Origin: an uncultured Oscillospiraceae bacterium | GTDB taxonomy: Bacteria; Bacillota; Clostridia; Oscillospirales; Ruminococcaceae | Reading direction: 5' to 3' | Assembly: GCA_900539195.1 (NCBI GenBank) | Contig: UQBC01000002.1 | Coordinates: forward strand, 1-64,000 | DNA: 64,000 nt | In this document: piece after piece, positions 8,319-16,144 of the stretch | Position numbering within the stretch: the stretch's first letter is position 1 | How the letters are laid out: every line of letters begins with the position of its first letter | Made by a program: the position numbers and the translations under genes | The notes under the pieces: generated by a model | Databases searched by the model: none | Seen by the model: the letters and a program-made list of their open reading frames with translations, nothing else | What the model was told of the DNA's origin: nothing

Positions 8319-9032
8319 ATGCCACTGTTACATATAGAAAATCTGATTAAAAGCTATAAAGGCAAGAAAGCATTGGACGCGGTCACGCTTGATTTTACGG
8401 TCGGGGTAAACGCATTGCTCGGCGCTAACGGAAGCGGAAAATCCACTATGATGAATATAATAAGTACCGCTCTGTCGCCGACAGGCGGCGCGGTGTATTA
8501 TGACGGCAGGGAGATTTGTTCGCTCGGGATGGAGTATCGCAAGGTGATGTCTGTGCTGTTTCAGCATCAGCCCTATTTCCCGTCTGTGACGGTGAATGAC
8601 TATATGCTTTATAATGCGGCACTGAAAGGAATGAGCGGCAAGGACAGACAGGCTGTTATCGATAATTCTCTCAAAAGGCTGAATGTGCTTGACTGTAAAG
8701 CTAAAAAGCTGAAGGAATTATCTGGCGGACTCAGACAGCGTGTTTTTATAGCACAGACAATAATGAACGAGCCGCAGGTGATAATTCTTGACGAGCCGAG
8801 TGCGGGACTTGATATTGCGGAGCGTGAGGAGCTGAAAAAGACAATAAAGTCGCTCGGAGAAAATGCCATAGTGATAGTGTCTACGCATATAGTTTCCGAT
8901 ATCGAGGATATTTCGGATACGGTGCACATAATCGATAACGGAAAGGTGATAGTAAGTCGGAAAAACGAGGGCATTGAGGATATGTCACGTTATTATCTGG
9001 AGGTTATCGGAAAGGGCGGAGCTTATGCTTAA
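8319..9032 (+). CDS. ABC transporter ATP-binding protein
   Basis: A 237-aa ABC ATPase. Walker A GANGSGKST (~35-43), signature LSGGLRQR (~134), Walker B VIILDEPSAGLD (~155) and the H-loop STHIVSD are intact. ATG 8319 is preferred over TTG 8301 because GAAAGG (8306-8311) is correctly spaced for it. The gene overlaps the following permease gene by 8 bp. It is of the type that works with separately encoded export or bacteriocin-resistance-like permeases. Confidence 0.92.
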   Translation: MPLLHIENLIKSYKGKKALDAVTLDFTVGVNALLGANGSGKSTMMNIISTALSPTGGAVYYDGREICSLGMEYRKVMSVLFQHQPYFPSVTVNDYMLYNAALKGMSGKDRQAVIDNSLKRLNVLDCKAKKLKELSGGLRQRVFIAQTIMNEPQVIILDEPSAGLDIAEREELKKTIKSLGENAIVIVSTHIVSDIEDISDTVHIIDNGKVIVSRKNEGIEDMSRYYLEVIGKGGAYA

Positions 9033-10314
9033 AACGATGCTCCGTGAACGACTGCCGTCAGCCGCATTCGCCTTTATAATGGTTGTAAGCATAGCGTTTA
9101 TATATCTGTACACCTCGTCGGCTGAGGCGTTTAAGTGGAATGTATATGAACAGAAATATGTAAGCAAAATGACCGCCGATGAATTTTTGACACAATATCC
9201 TGCCGATTATGAAAGCGCGCGCAATAAGTTTTTTTCTATAGATAACCTTGAGGGGATAGATACAGATGATCTGTCGGAGGATAAGCTGATGGCTCTGCTT
9301 GCGGGTGATTATTGTTTCAGTGAAGCAGAGAATATATGGCGGAATCGGCAGTATTCAATGCCGGGAAGATTTGCCGATACGGTTATAAACGACTATGAAA
9401 TGATGTCGGATATGTACGATTATTATGCTCCTATGCTGAGATATGAGGAGCGGCTGAGCGAAAAAAGGACGATAAACGAGCGAATGCTTGCAAGAACCGG
9501 CACAAGCAATGCCGACAAGATCAAAAGTGAAAAAATACTTTCCTATATCTCTGAAATTCCCGAAAAACCCGACAGTATAGCACCGCTTGTCAGTGCGGAT
9601 ATATTTTCGGAGAGCTTTGCGAAGGATGTGCTGTTCATATTTTTCGTGGCGGTGCTGTGCTGTCGTATGTATTCGGGCTACAGACAGTCGGGATATCTTG
9701 ATTTCATTAAAACTACAAAATGCGGGGCGGGGAAGTTCTTTGCCGTGCAGTACTTATCCCACCTTGTTATTATGACTGCGGCGTATATTTTGTACTGCGT
9801 TTTGTATCTTCTGTTCATATTATCGGGGGCGGGCACTGCCGATGTGCTGTTTATGCCGTGCCAGGTGCTTAAGAGTGCGGCGTATTCTGTGTTCCCGCTT
9901 AACGTATGGCAGTATCTGCTTGTTATGGCGGCGGCAAGATATTGCTATTATCTGCTTGCATTTTCGCTGTTCGCATTTATTTCCGCTATTTGTCCGCTTG
10001 ATGTCATATCTGCGGCGGTGTGCGGTATCGTATCGGCTGTTCCGATTTATACGGCATATGTGACTGCGGGAGATACGGCGGTAGGAGCGCTCGGTCGGTT
10101 TGTTACGGGAAATTTTGCAGACTGCTTTGACAGAGCTGATCTGACGGTGATATTTAATATCGCAGTGCCGGATATAGTGCTGTGCACGGCTTGTTTTATT
10201 GCGGCGTTTTCAGTTGTTACTGCCATCGTTATTATAACGGGGCGCATTCTGTGCAGAGTTCGTACATCAGCAGGTACATCTGTAACTTTCGGAAAGGCGG
10301 AGTGTGATGTTTAA
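9025..10314 (+). CDS. ABC transporter permease, first of pair
   Basis: A 429-aa membrane protein. There is one N-terminal membrane segment (AFAFIMVVSIAFIYLYTS), then a ~170-aa hydrophilic extracellular region rich in charged residues (~35-205), then about five to six membrane segments. This arrangement is common in ABC-2-type permeases. ATG 9025 follows GGGCGGAG and overlaps the ATPase gene. The next gene encodes a second permease of the same plan with little obvious sequence likeness, so the transporter is probably a heterodimer. Confidence 0.75.
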   Translation: MLKTMLRERLPSAAFAFIMVVSIAFIYLYTSSAEAFKWNVYEQKYVSKMTADEFLTQYPADYESARNKFFSIDNLEGIDTDDLSEDKLMALLAGDYCFSEAENIWRNRQYSMPGRFADTVINDYEMMSDMYDYYAPMLRYEERLSEKRTINERMLARTGTSNADKIKSEKILSYISEIPEKPDSIAPLVSADIFSESFAKDVLFIFFVAVLCCRMYSGYRQSGYLDFIKTTKCGAGKFFAVQYLSHLVIMTAAYILYCVLYLLFILSGAGTADVLFMPCQVLKSAAYSVFPLNVWQYLLVMAAARYCYYLLAFSLFAFISAICPLDVISAAVCGIVSAVPIYTAYVTAGDTAVGALGRFVTGNFADCFDRADLTVIFNIAVPDIVLCTACFIAAFSVVTAIVIITGRILCRVRTSAGTSVTFGKAECDV

Positions 10315-11389
10315 AGCGTTTTTGCGGTTTGATGCGGGCGGCAAGCTTATAGCAGTATCAGCGATGCTGCTTGTGATAATTATGGTCAAACCGTTTTTGA
10401 AAAATGACAGCGGAAACGCAATGCTTTATCAGGACGCTTGCGCGAGAGCACAGACAGTGACGGGTATGGAACATAATGCGGCTGAAGCAAAGCTTGATGA
10501 GATAGCTGTCGAGGAAAGTCAGAAGGCTATCCTTGAAAGCAGCGACCCTGTCGCTCTTCAGACGAAGCTTGATAAGGAGAAGAATATCGGCTTTATACTT
10601 GACGGAAACCTGTATACCTTGCAGAAGGCTCAGGAATATATAGATAATGCGAAATACGGCACAGGCATAACGCACGATGTACCCTCAGAACGCTATTATG
10701 ATAATCTTGATGCGTATAAAAGGCTTGATACGCCATCTCTTGTGATAAACGAGGTGTGGGACAGCTATTATAATATCACGGGGTTTGATCTTACGGCTGT
10801 AACGGCACTGCTTATAGTGGCACTTGGATTTTTGCGCAGCTTTGAGCTTGGCACGGACAGATGTGAAGTGATAACGGCGAACGGAAGTAAAACGGCAAGG
10901 CTGAGGTTTTGGTTCTGGTTTGTGCTGACGGTAGTGATTACGGTTATTTCGTTTGCCGCAGATGTGGTGATATCCGATGTTATGATGTCGGGGGATCTGT
11001 TTTCGCTGATGATACAGGGAATTAAAAAATTCACGACCTGCTTTACAGAGCTTTCACTCGGGAATTATCTTGTATGTTCACTTGCGTTCAGAATTATGAC
11101 AGCGGTAAATATGTTCTTCATATTTTTCATCATCGCAAAAGCGGCAAGGGACACATACCGCTATTTCACAATTTCGCTCGGGATACTTATGCTGTCTGCG
11201 GTGCTGAAAGCTACCGTACCGTCAGTAAGCTGTTTTCTGCCGCTCGGCTTTGCCGATATAGATACGCATATATTGAATGCGGTGTGGCTCGGAGGATATG
11301 ATTCGCTTTGGCTTCATATGGCGGTAACGGTTATACTCACGGTGATGCTCGCTGTTTTCACTGCGGTAAGCTCGGATAAAATCAGGTAA
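10307..11389 (+). CDS. ABC transporter permease, second of pair
   Basis: A 360-aa membrane protein with the same plan as its neighbour: one N-terminal membrane segment (LIAVSAMLLVIIMV), an extracellular region of ~125 aa with amphipathic helices, then about five to six membrane segments. ATG 10307 is preceded by GGCGGAG and overlaps the previous gene by 8 bp; GTG 10304 is an alternative. The substrate is unknown. Confidence 0.72.
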   Translation: MFKAFLRFDAGGKLIAVSAMLLVIIMVKPFLKNDSGNAMLYQDACARAQTVTGMEHNAAEAKLDEIAVEESQKAILESSDPVALQTKLDKEKNIGFILDGNLYTLQKAQEYIDNAKYGTGITHDVPSERYYDNLDAYKRLDTPSLVINEVWDSYYNITGFDLTAVTALLIVALGFLRSFELGTDRCEVITANGSKTARLRFWFWFVLTVVITVISFAADVVISDVMMSGDLFSLMIQGIKKFTTCFTELSLGNYLVCSLAFRIMTAVNMFFIFFIIAKAARDTYRYFTISLGILMLSAVLKATVPSVSCFLPLGFADIDTHILNAVWLGGYDSLWLHMAVTVILTVMLAVFTAVSSDKIR

Positions 11390-11401
11390 TGTGGAGGTAT
11401 T

Positions 11402-12469
11402 ATGAAAGAACGAAGAATAACAGCAATAATTGCGGCGGCAATAGTTACCGCACTTTGTATGTCGGGCTGTGTGGACAGCTTTGACTGCACGTTTTATGAA
11501 ACTACGGGAAACACAAATCCGTTTTTCGTAAAAACGCAGGGGGATTGCTTTTATATCCCGGATTATTCGGAACACCCGGGCATATGGGAGTATGACACAA
11601 AAGCACTCACGATAACGAAAGTGATCGATTATGAGCAGGTAACCGATACAGCACTTAACATTCACAACAGCGGTGTGCCTGCGACAAACTACGGCGTTAT
11701 CCCCGCAGGGTTTATAATGATGTCGCAGGAGGGAGCAAAAAACCGTGACTGCTATGATGGCGATATATCATATTCGACTGTGTACTATCTGAATTTTGCG
11801 GGCGAGGTAAAGCATACTGTCAGAATAAAGCAGTATAATGAAAATAACACGGATATTAAAAACGGCGAGCCGCTTATAAACGAAGACACTTATGCGGCGT
11901 TTGATGATTTCAGCAATTTCTATGCTCATAAGGGATATATCTACGGCTATGATTATGAACGCCGACCGATAAGACTTGATCCGCTTACCGGGATAAGGCA
12001 GACAGTATACGATAAAAGCTGCAGCGACTATGTGGGTATTTATGATAATTACATATACGTTCAGGGGGACGATGGGATAGCCCGGATAAGTGAAAGCGAT
12101 CTGTCCGTTGATAAGACAATAAGTGATACATCGTCACTTGCGGTTCCTTCCTGTCAGGTGTGCAGTGATGATATTATCATAGGCTACAGCAGTACAGACG
12201 GACAGGTCGTTATAAAGTTCGGGGAATATGTTAAAAACGTGCCCGAATACATAGATGATGTTACATATGCGGACGGCAGTTTTTATTATATAAGCGAAAA
12301 TTCGCTCTATAAAACGAGTGATATTGAAGCAAAAGGAGAAAAGACGGCGGACGGATATTCGGGTATTCATAATGCAAGCGAAAAGTGGCTCATACTCACA
12401 AATATAAGTGAGGAGAGTATGGCTGTATTTGATATAGAAAAACAAAAAATTCTGATATTCAATAAATAA
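11402..12469 (+). CDS. Lipoprotein of unknown function, propeller-like repeats
   Basis: A 355-aa secreted lipoprotein with a lipobox ending at Cys-23 (CMSGC). The mature part has repeated aromatic strands such as YIYGYDYERRPIRLDPLTG, NYIYVQGDDGIARI and GSFYYISENSLYKT, suggesting a beta-propeller-like fold of the kind seen in DUF5050-type proteins. Start ATG 11402 follows GGAGG. It ends the sigma-ABC operon, 12 bp after the second permease, and may be the extracellular partner or sensor of the transporter. Confidence 0.65.
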   Translation: MKERRITAIIAAAIVTALCMSGCVDSFDCTFYETTGNTNPFFVKTQGDCFYIPDYSEHPGIWEYDTKALTITKVIDYEQVTDTALNIHNSGVPATNYGVIPAGFIMMSQEGAKNRDCYDGDISYSTVYYLNFAGEVKHTVRIKQYNENNTDIKNGEPLINEDTYAAFDDFSNFYAHKGYIYGYDYERRPIRLDPLTGIRQTVYDKSCSDYVGIYDNYIYVQGDDGIARISESDLSVDKTISDTSSLAVPSCQVCSDDIIIGYSSTDGQVVIKFGEYVKNVPEYIDDVTYADGSFYYISENSLYKTSDIEAKGEKTADGYSGIHNASEKWLILTNISEESMAVFDIEKQKILIFNK

Positions 12470-12479
12470 ACATAAAAAC

Positions 12480-12510
12480 ACCGCCTGCACGGAAATGTGC
12501 GGGCGGTGCT
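12480..12510 (+). terminator. GC-rich hairpin after the sigma-ABC operon
   Basis: CACCGCCTGCAC pairs with GTGCGGGCGGTG around a short loop. No good T run follows (CTTGAAAA), so it is a weak intrinsic terminator or a 3'-end stabiliser. A close relative of the sequence lies at 6844-6872. Confidence 0.5.
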
Positions 12511-12520
12511 TGAAAATCGT

Positions 12521-12566
12521 ATAAGAAAAAGCGGTCACTGGGCTGTATCTGTCCCTGTGACCGCTT
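12521..12566 (-). terminator. Terminator of the MATE gene
   Basis: Read on the minus strand, AAGCGGTCAC and GTGACCGCTT form a 10-bp stem followed by TTTCTTAT. It lies 12 bp past the MATE stop codon. It may also serve the sigma-ABC operon arriving from the other side. Confidence 0.7.
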
Positions 12567-12577
12567 GATTGTTTAAT

Positions 12578-13936
12578 TTATGTCTGCTCACGCTTTTTGA
12601 GTATCTTGCGGAATGTAAGAGCGAAGATAACGGTACAGCAGATTGCCGAGGTGGCATCCGCTACGGATTCTGCGAGATATACACCCTTTACACCGAGAAA
12701 ATTCGGCAGGATAAGGGCGAGAGGGATAAGCAGTATCACTTTACGCAAAAGGGCTATGAACAGTGAAATTTTAGCCTGACCGAGAGCAACAAACATACTC
12801 TGGCAGGTACGCTGAAGTCCGAATATGGTCATGCCTGTAAGGAAAAGAGGCATCATTCTGCCGACTGTTTTTATAAGTGCGGTATCGTCTGTGAACATTC
12901 CTGCGACAAATTCGGGGAAGGTAATCATAAACAGGTTTGTCAGGGCAAAGAATGAGAACATAATTATCACGGAATATTTAAAGCAGAGGCGGACACGGTC
13001 TGTGTTGCCCTTGCCGTAATTGTAGCTGACTATCGGAACAAAGCCCTGTGCAAAGCCGCTCAGAGGCACGGCGGCAAACTGCATTGCGCTCTGCATTACC
13101 GTAAGGGTGCTGACGTATATATCGCCGTAGCCGCTAAGCGAGCCGTTGAGAACGAAGCCGACAAGACTTTCCGTACTTGCCATTATAAACGGGGCGATTC
13201 CGAGTGCGAACAGCGAGCCGATTATTTTTATATCGGGCTTAAGATATTTCGGCTTTATTTTCAAAGTCGCTTTGTCGGATACAAGAAAACCGACTATTAT
13301 AAAGGCGCTTACCGCCTGTGATATTACCGTTGCGAGCGCCGCGCCCGTTACGCCCATACCGAACACATAGATAAAAAGCGGATCAAGGCCTATGTTGAGG
13401 ATTGCACCGATTATTACGGCTATCATTGAAATTCCGGGTCTGCCCTGTGCATTTATGAACGAATTAAGTCCGGTTGCAAACATTACGAACAGCGTGCCTG
13501 TAAGGTATACCGAGAGGTAGTCCGTGGCATAGCCGATAGTAGCGTCGCTTGCGCCGATAAGGCGGAGCAGGGGCTCCATAAAGATGTAGGTTATGCCCGA
13601 TGTTACTACAGTAAACAGCACGAGCAGTGAAAAGCCGTTGCCGAGTATCCTGTGCGCTCTTTCACGGTCGCCCTTGCCGAGCGCTATTGAGGCAAGCGGT
13701 GCGCCGCCACCGCCGACTATCTGTGAAAATGCCGAGATAAGAATGATTATCGAGCTTGTAACACCGATACCTGCCAGTGCATCAGTGCCGATAAGCTCTA
13801 TGTGTCCGATGAAAACCCTGTCAACTATGCTGTACAGCAGGTTTATAAGCTGTGCCGCAAAGCCCGGCAGTGCCATTTTAAGTATAAGAGGCAGCATCGA
13901 GGCTGTGCCGAGCCGTTCTTCGTATTTGTTATCCAT
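12578..13936 (-). CDS. MATE-family multidrug/Na+ efflux transporter
   Basis: A 452-aa protein of the usual MATE length with about twelve membrane segments. Typical stretches are MALPGFAAQLINLLYSIVDRVFIGH at the start, GGGGAPLASIALGKGD near 90 and the second-half repeat PLSGFAQGFVPIVSYNYGKGN (~285). It probably exports cationic drugs or metabolites in exchange for Na+ or H+. Start ATG 13936 has GGAG 9 nt upstream. It has its own promoter and terminator. Confidence 0.9.
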   Translation of the reverse strand: MDNKYEERLGTASMLPLILKMALPGFAAQLINLLYSIVDRVFIGHIELIGTDALAGIGVTSSIIILISAFSQIVGGGGAPLASIALGKGDRERAHRILGNGFSLLVLFTVVTSGITYIFMEPLLRLIGASDATIGYATDYLSVYLTGTLFVMFATGLNSFINAQGRPGISMIAVIIGAILNIGLDPLFIYVFGMGVTGAALATVISQAVSAFIIVGFLVSDKATLKIKPKYLKPDIKIIGSLFALGIAPFIMASTESLVGFVLNGSLSGYGDIYVSTLTVMQSAMQFAAVPLSGFAQGFVPIVSYNYGKGNTDRVRLCFKYSVIIMFSFFALTNLFMITFPEFVAGMFTDDTALIKTVGRMMPLFLTGMTIFGLQRTCQSMFVALGQAKISLFIALLRKVILLIPLALILPNFLGVKGVYLAESVADATSAICCTVIFALTFRKILKKREQT

Positions 13937-13975
13937 TTATAGTATCTCCGTGTTTTGTCTTTATATCTGTAAGAG

Positions 13976-14004
13976 AGTATATCACTTAAATCATAAAAAG
14001 TCAA
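13976..14004 (-). promoter_or_regulatory. Promoter of the MATE gene
   Basis: On the minus strand TTGACT (14004-13999), 17 bp and TATACT (13981-13976). The predicted start is about 30 bp before the start codon. The upstream edge touches the first unit of the intergenic repeat array. Confidence 0.65.
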
Positions 14005-14015
14005 AGCAGGGCGGG

Positions 14016-14228
14016 GCGGCAATGTGCCGCACCAAATTCCGCCTTTAGAAATGTTTGAGGTTGGCTGAGCGTGGCAAAACGGCGGGCGGCTGTGAGCCGG
14101 TTCAAATTCCGCCTTTGGAAATGTCTGAGTTATCCGCAGGGTAGCAAAACGGCGGTGACTGAAAGTCACTGTAAATTCTGCCTTTGGAAATGTGCCGCTT
14201 CAAATTCCGCCGTTCTGGCAGTTGGCGG
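14016..14228 (+). repeat. Array of structured intergenic repeat units A-C
   Basis: Three head-to-tail units of about 70 bp. Each has a small hairpin with a 3-nt loop (A: GCGGCA-ATG-TGCCGC; B: CGGCT-GTG-AGCCG; C: GTGACT-GAA-AGTCAC), then AAATTC, then a stem strand whose partner lies ~40 nt on. The stem pairs are CCGCC/GGCGG in A (14039/14081) and B (14109/14151), and CTGCC/GGCAG in C (14178/14217). Between the strands are TTTGGAAATGT and, in A, GGTTGGC. A shorter CCGCC/GGCGG pair (14207/14224) ends the array. The stems differ between units but keep pairing, and related units occur at 17882-18124. Function unknown. Confidence 0.75.
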
Positions 14229-14308
14229 TTGTGTGAATAAGACTTGAGAACAGAATCTCATACTTTTGTAGAATCGGCTGAAGTTTTGGGAAAAGCGGTT
14301 TGCACTAT

Positions 14309-14342
14309 AAAAAACAAAAAGACAGCGCCGTCCGGCACTGCC
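14309..14342 (-). terminator. Terminator of bioY
   Basis: On the minus strand GGCAGTGCC-GGAC-GGCGCTGTC (two G-U pairs) is followed by TTTTTGTTTT. It lies 26 bp past the bioY stop codon. Confidence 0.8.
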
Positions 14343-14367
14343 TTTAATGTTTATAAATTTATTGCAA

Positions 14368-14931
14368 TTACGCCTGTTCGCTTGGGGCAAAGCCTGTTCT
14401 TTTCAGAGCCTTTGAAATTGCGAGAGCGGCAAAGTATGCGAGAATTACGCTTGCTATATCCTTTATAAGATAGGGAGCGGATACAAGCAGGAAGCTCGTT
14501 AAGAGATCCTTGCCTGCAACGAGAGCGTACTGTACAAATCCGCAGATATGGCAAGCGGCAACGCCAAGGATGCCCATTGCTATTCTAAGCGGTACACGGA
14601 ACTTTTCGGGCATATTTCTGAATGCGATTCCGCTGATGGCCGCCATAGCGATAAAGCCGATTATAAATCCGCCCGTAGGACCTACTATTGAAGCAATTCC
14701 GCCCTTGAAGCCACTGAATACGGGAACGCCTACCGCACCGAGCAGAACATAAACGACCGTTGAAACGGTTGCTCTTGCCGTGCAGAGATAAAAGCCGCAG
14801 AGGGCTATTGCAAAGGTCTGTAATGTAACCGGTACGCCGGAGGGCATCGGGATCGCTATCTGCGAAAGTATAGCCGTGATTGCCGCAAAGAGCGCACAAA
14901 GTACGATTGTTGTGATTTTCTGTCTGTTCAT
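14368..14931 (-). CDS. bioY: BioY biotin transporter substrate-binding subunit
   Basis: A 187-aa membrane protein with about six membrane segments and the BioY hallmark stretches PVTLQTFAIALCGFYL (~33), GPTGGFIIGF (~85) and a late FLLVSAPYLIKDIASVILA segment. BioY binds biotin in the membrane, alone or with an ECF energising module; no ATPase is adjacent. A longer reading frame begins at 15024, but ATG 14931 matches the family start and has AAAGGA upstream. A single-gene unit with its own promoter and terminator. Confidence 0.9.
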   Translation of the reverse strand: MNRQKITTIVLCALFAAITAILSQIAIPMPSGVPVTLQTFAIALCGFYLCTARATVSTVVYVLLGAVGVPVFSGFKGGIASIVGPTGGFIIGFIAMAAISGIAFRNMPEKFRVPLRIAMGILGVAACHICGFVQYALVAGKDLLTSFLLVSAPYLIKDIASVILAYFAALAISKALKRTGFAPSEQA

Positions 14932-14954
14932 ATTTTTTTGTTTCCTTTCCATTT

Positions 14955-14972
14955 TGTCAAACGACTTTAACA
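14955..14972. promoter_or_regulatory. Inverted repeat near the bioY transcription start
   Basis: TGTCAAA-CGAC-TTTAACA is an inverted repeat with one mismatch, lying just downstream of the bioY -10 box. It is placed like a repressor site. It does not match the longer-spaced BirA operator of other Firmicutes, so the regulator is unknown. Confidence 0.35.
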
Positions 14973-15000
14973 GAATACCACCGCCTGCCGTCACTGTCAA
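14972..15000 (-). promoter_or_regulatory. Promoter of bioY
   Basis: On the minus strand TTGACA (15000-14995), a 17-bp spacer and TATTCT (14977-14972). Confidence 0.65.
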
Positions 15001-15108
15001 CTGAACTGCACAAATAGGTGACAATCGAGAACGGTCTGCGTTTTAACTTAATAACCTAATTGTACAAAATAACTAAAAGTTATGTGGTAAATGTGTGAAA
15101 AATGCAAA

Positions 15109-15137
15109 TTGATTTTTTGGCGGGCAGAGGTTATAAT
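15109..15137 (+). promoter_or_regulatory. Promoter of the surface-protein gene
   Basis: TTGATT (15109-15114), 17 bp and a perfect TATAAT (15132-15137). It fits strong expression of the gene at 15219, whose ~75-nt leader carries a full GGAGG. Confidence 0.7.
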
Positions 15138-15218
15138 TAGTTCAAATGAGAATGTTGTAAACGTTTAACAGCACTCATAAAAATTAAACACTACACAATA
15201 TGTTTGGAGGTAATTAAA

Positions 15219-16067
15219 ATGAAGATGAAAAGATTCATCGGTGCAGCAGCTGCAATGGCAGTAGCAGGCACACTTACAGTAGGCGCAGCAGCAGAAACTT
15301 ATAATGCTTATATCGGTTTCCAGACAGCACCCTACTCATTCAGAAACTCTTTTGATGACGCTACATATGGTAAGGACGTTGCAGACGGCAAGTACTTCAA
15401 CAGCGTAATCGTATGGGGCGGTAACGACCCTGAAACATTCCCTCAGTATGAAGACAAATTCGATGATGATATGCCGGATGGTAGTGCCGGCTATGTTATT
15501 CCTGCTACATACACAGATGTAAAGATCGACAAGGACGGCACATACAAGGTTGGTGTTACTGACTTTGACTGGGCACTCGACGGCGCTTCTTCTTTCAACC
15601 TTCTGTTTGTTTCAACAGATATTCCTTTTGATAAGGACGCAGGCGAAGACGGCGAATCTATCGCTAAGTTCTCTGACTGCAAGGTTATCGTTGATGGTAC
15701 AGTAACATCAGAAGTTGCTGATCCTATCATTGATACAGAAGACGGTAAGAAGTCAGGTCATACAAAGGTTCTGTTCGCTAACATCTGGAACGATGCTCTT
15801 AAGAAAGATGGTTATAACGGTGCATACCCCACAAAGTCTTTAGAGATTGAATTTACAGTTTCAGGTCTTGGCAGCGGTGAAGAAGACACAACAGCTCCCG
15901 CTGATACAGATGCTCCCGCAACAGATGCTCCCGCAACAGAAGCTCCCGCAACAACAGGCGATTCTACAAAGCCCAGCACAAACACAGGTGTTGAAGGCGT
16001 TGCAGTAGTTGCAGGTGTTGCACTTCTCGCAGCAGGCGCAGTAGTAGTTGCTAAGAAGAGAAAGTAA
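15219..16067 (+). CDS. Secreted surface protein with C-terminal sorting-like signal
   Basis: A 282-aa protein: signal peptide (MKMKRFIGAAAAMAVAGTLT, cleavage near AAA-ET), a ~200-aa aromatic domain of unknown function (YNAYIGFQTAPYSFRNSFDDA... SSFNLLFVSTDIPFD), a linker with repeated APATDAPAT, and the tail TNTGVEGVAVVAGVAL plus hydrophobic stretch and KKRK. The tail looks like a cell-wall sorting signal, but the motif reads STNTG instead of xPxTG. ATG 15219 is used because TTG 15204 overlaps the GGAGG. Its codon use (ACA, GCA, CCC, CTT) is more biased than its neighbours', suggesting high expression. The sortase genes at 43626-48429 could supply the anchoring enzyme. Confidence 0.75.
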   Translation: MKMKRFIGAAAAMAVAGTLTVGAAAETYNAYIGFQTAPYSFRNSFDDATYGKDVADGKYFNSVIVWGGNDPETFPQYEDKFDDDMPDGSAGYVIPATYTDVKIDKDGTYKVGVTDFDWALDGASSFNLLFVSTDIPFDKDAGEDGESIAKFSDCKVIVDGTVTSEVADPIIDTEDGKKSGHTKVLFANIWNDALKKDGYNGAYPTKSLEIEFTVSGLGSGEEDTTAPADTDAPATDAPATEAPATTGDSTKPSTNTGVEGVAVVAGVALLAAGAVVVAKKRK

Positions 16068-16093
16068 TCTTTAACAGAGATTAGCAAATAATG

Positions 16094-16121
16094 ACAGCCC
16101 TCATTCGTGAGGGCTGTTTTA
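16094..16121 (+). terminator. Terminator of the surface-protein gene
   Basis: ACAGCCCTC-ATTC-GTGAGGGCTGT with TTTT. It stands between the surface-protein gene and the GH5 gene, so the latter probably depends on read-through or a weak promoter of its own. Confidence 0.8.
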
Positions 16122-16144
16122 ATATCACGACCGAAAGAGGAAAT

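Noticed and set aside
14016..14228. Repeat array as integron attC sites or a CRISPR array
   Set aside because: The units lack RYYYAAC/GTTRRRY attC core sites and any integrase nearby. They are not identical repeats with unique spacers and no cas genes are present.
14941..15000. BirA operator upstream of bioY
   Set aside because: The inverted repeat has a 4-bp spacer and does not match the TTGTTAAC-N14/15-GTTAACAA form expected for BirA in Firmicutes.
15204..15218. TTG start for the surface protein
   Set aside because: It overlaps the GGAGG ribosome binding site, which is correctly spaced for ATG 15219.
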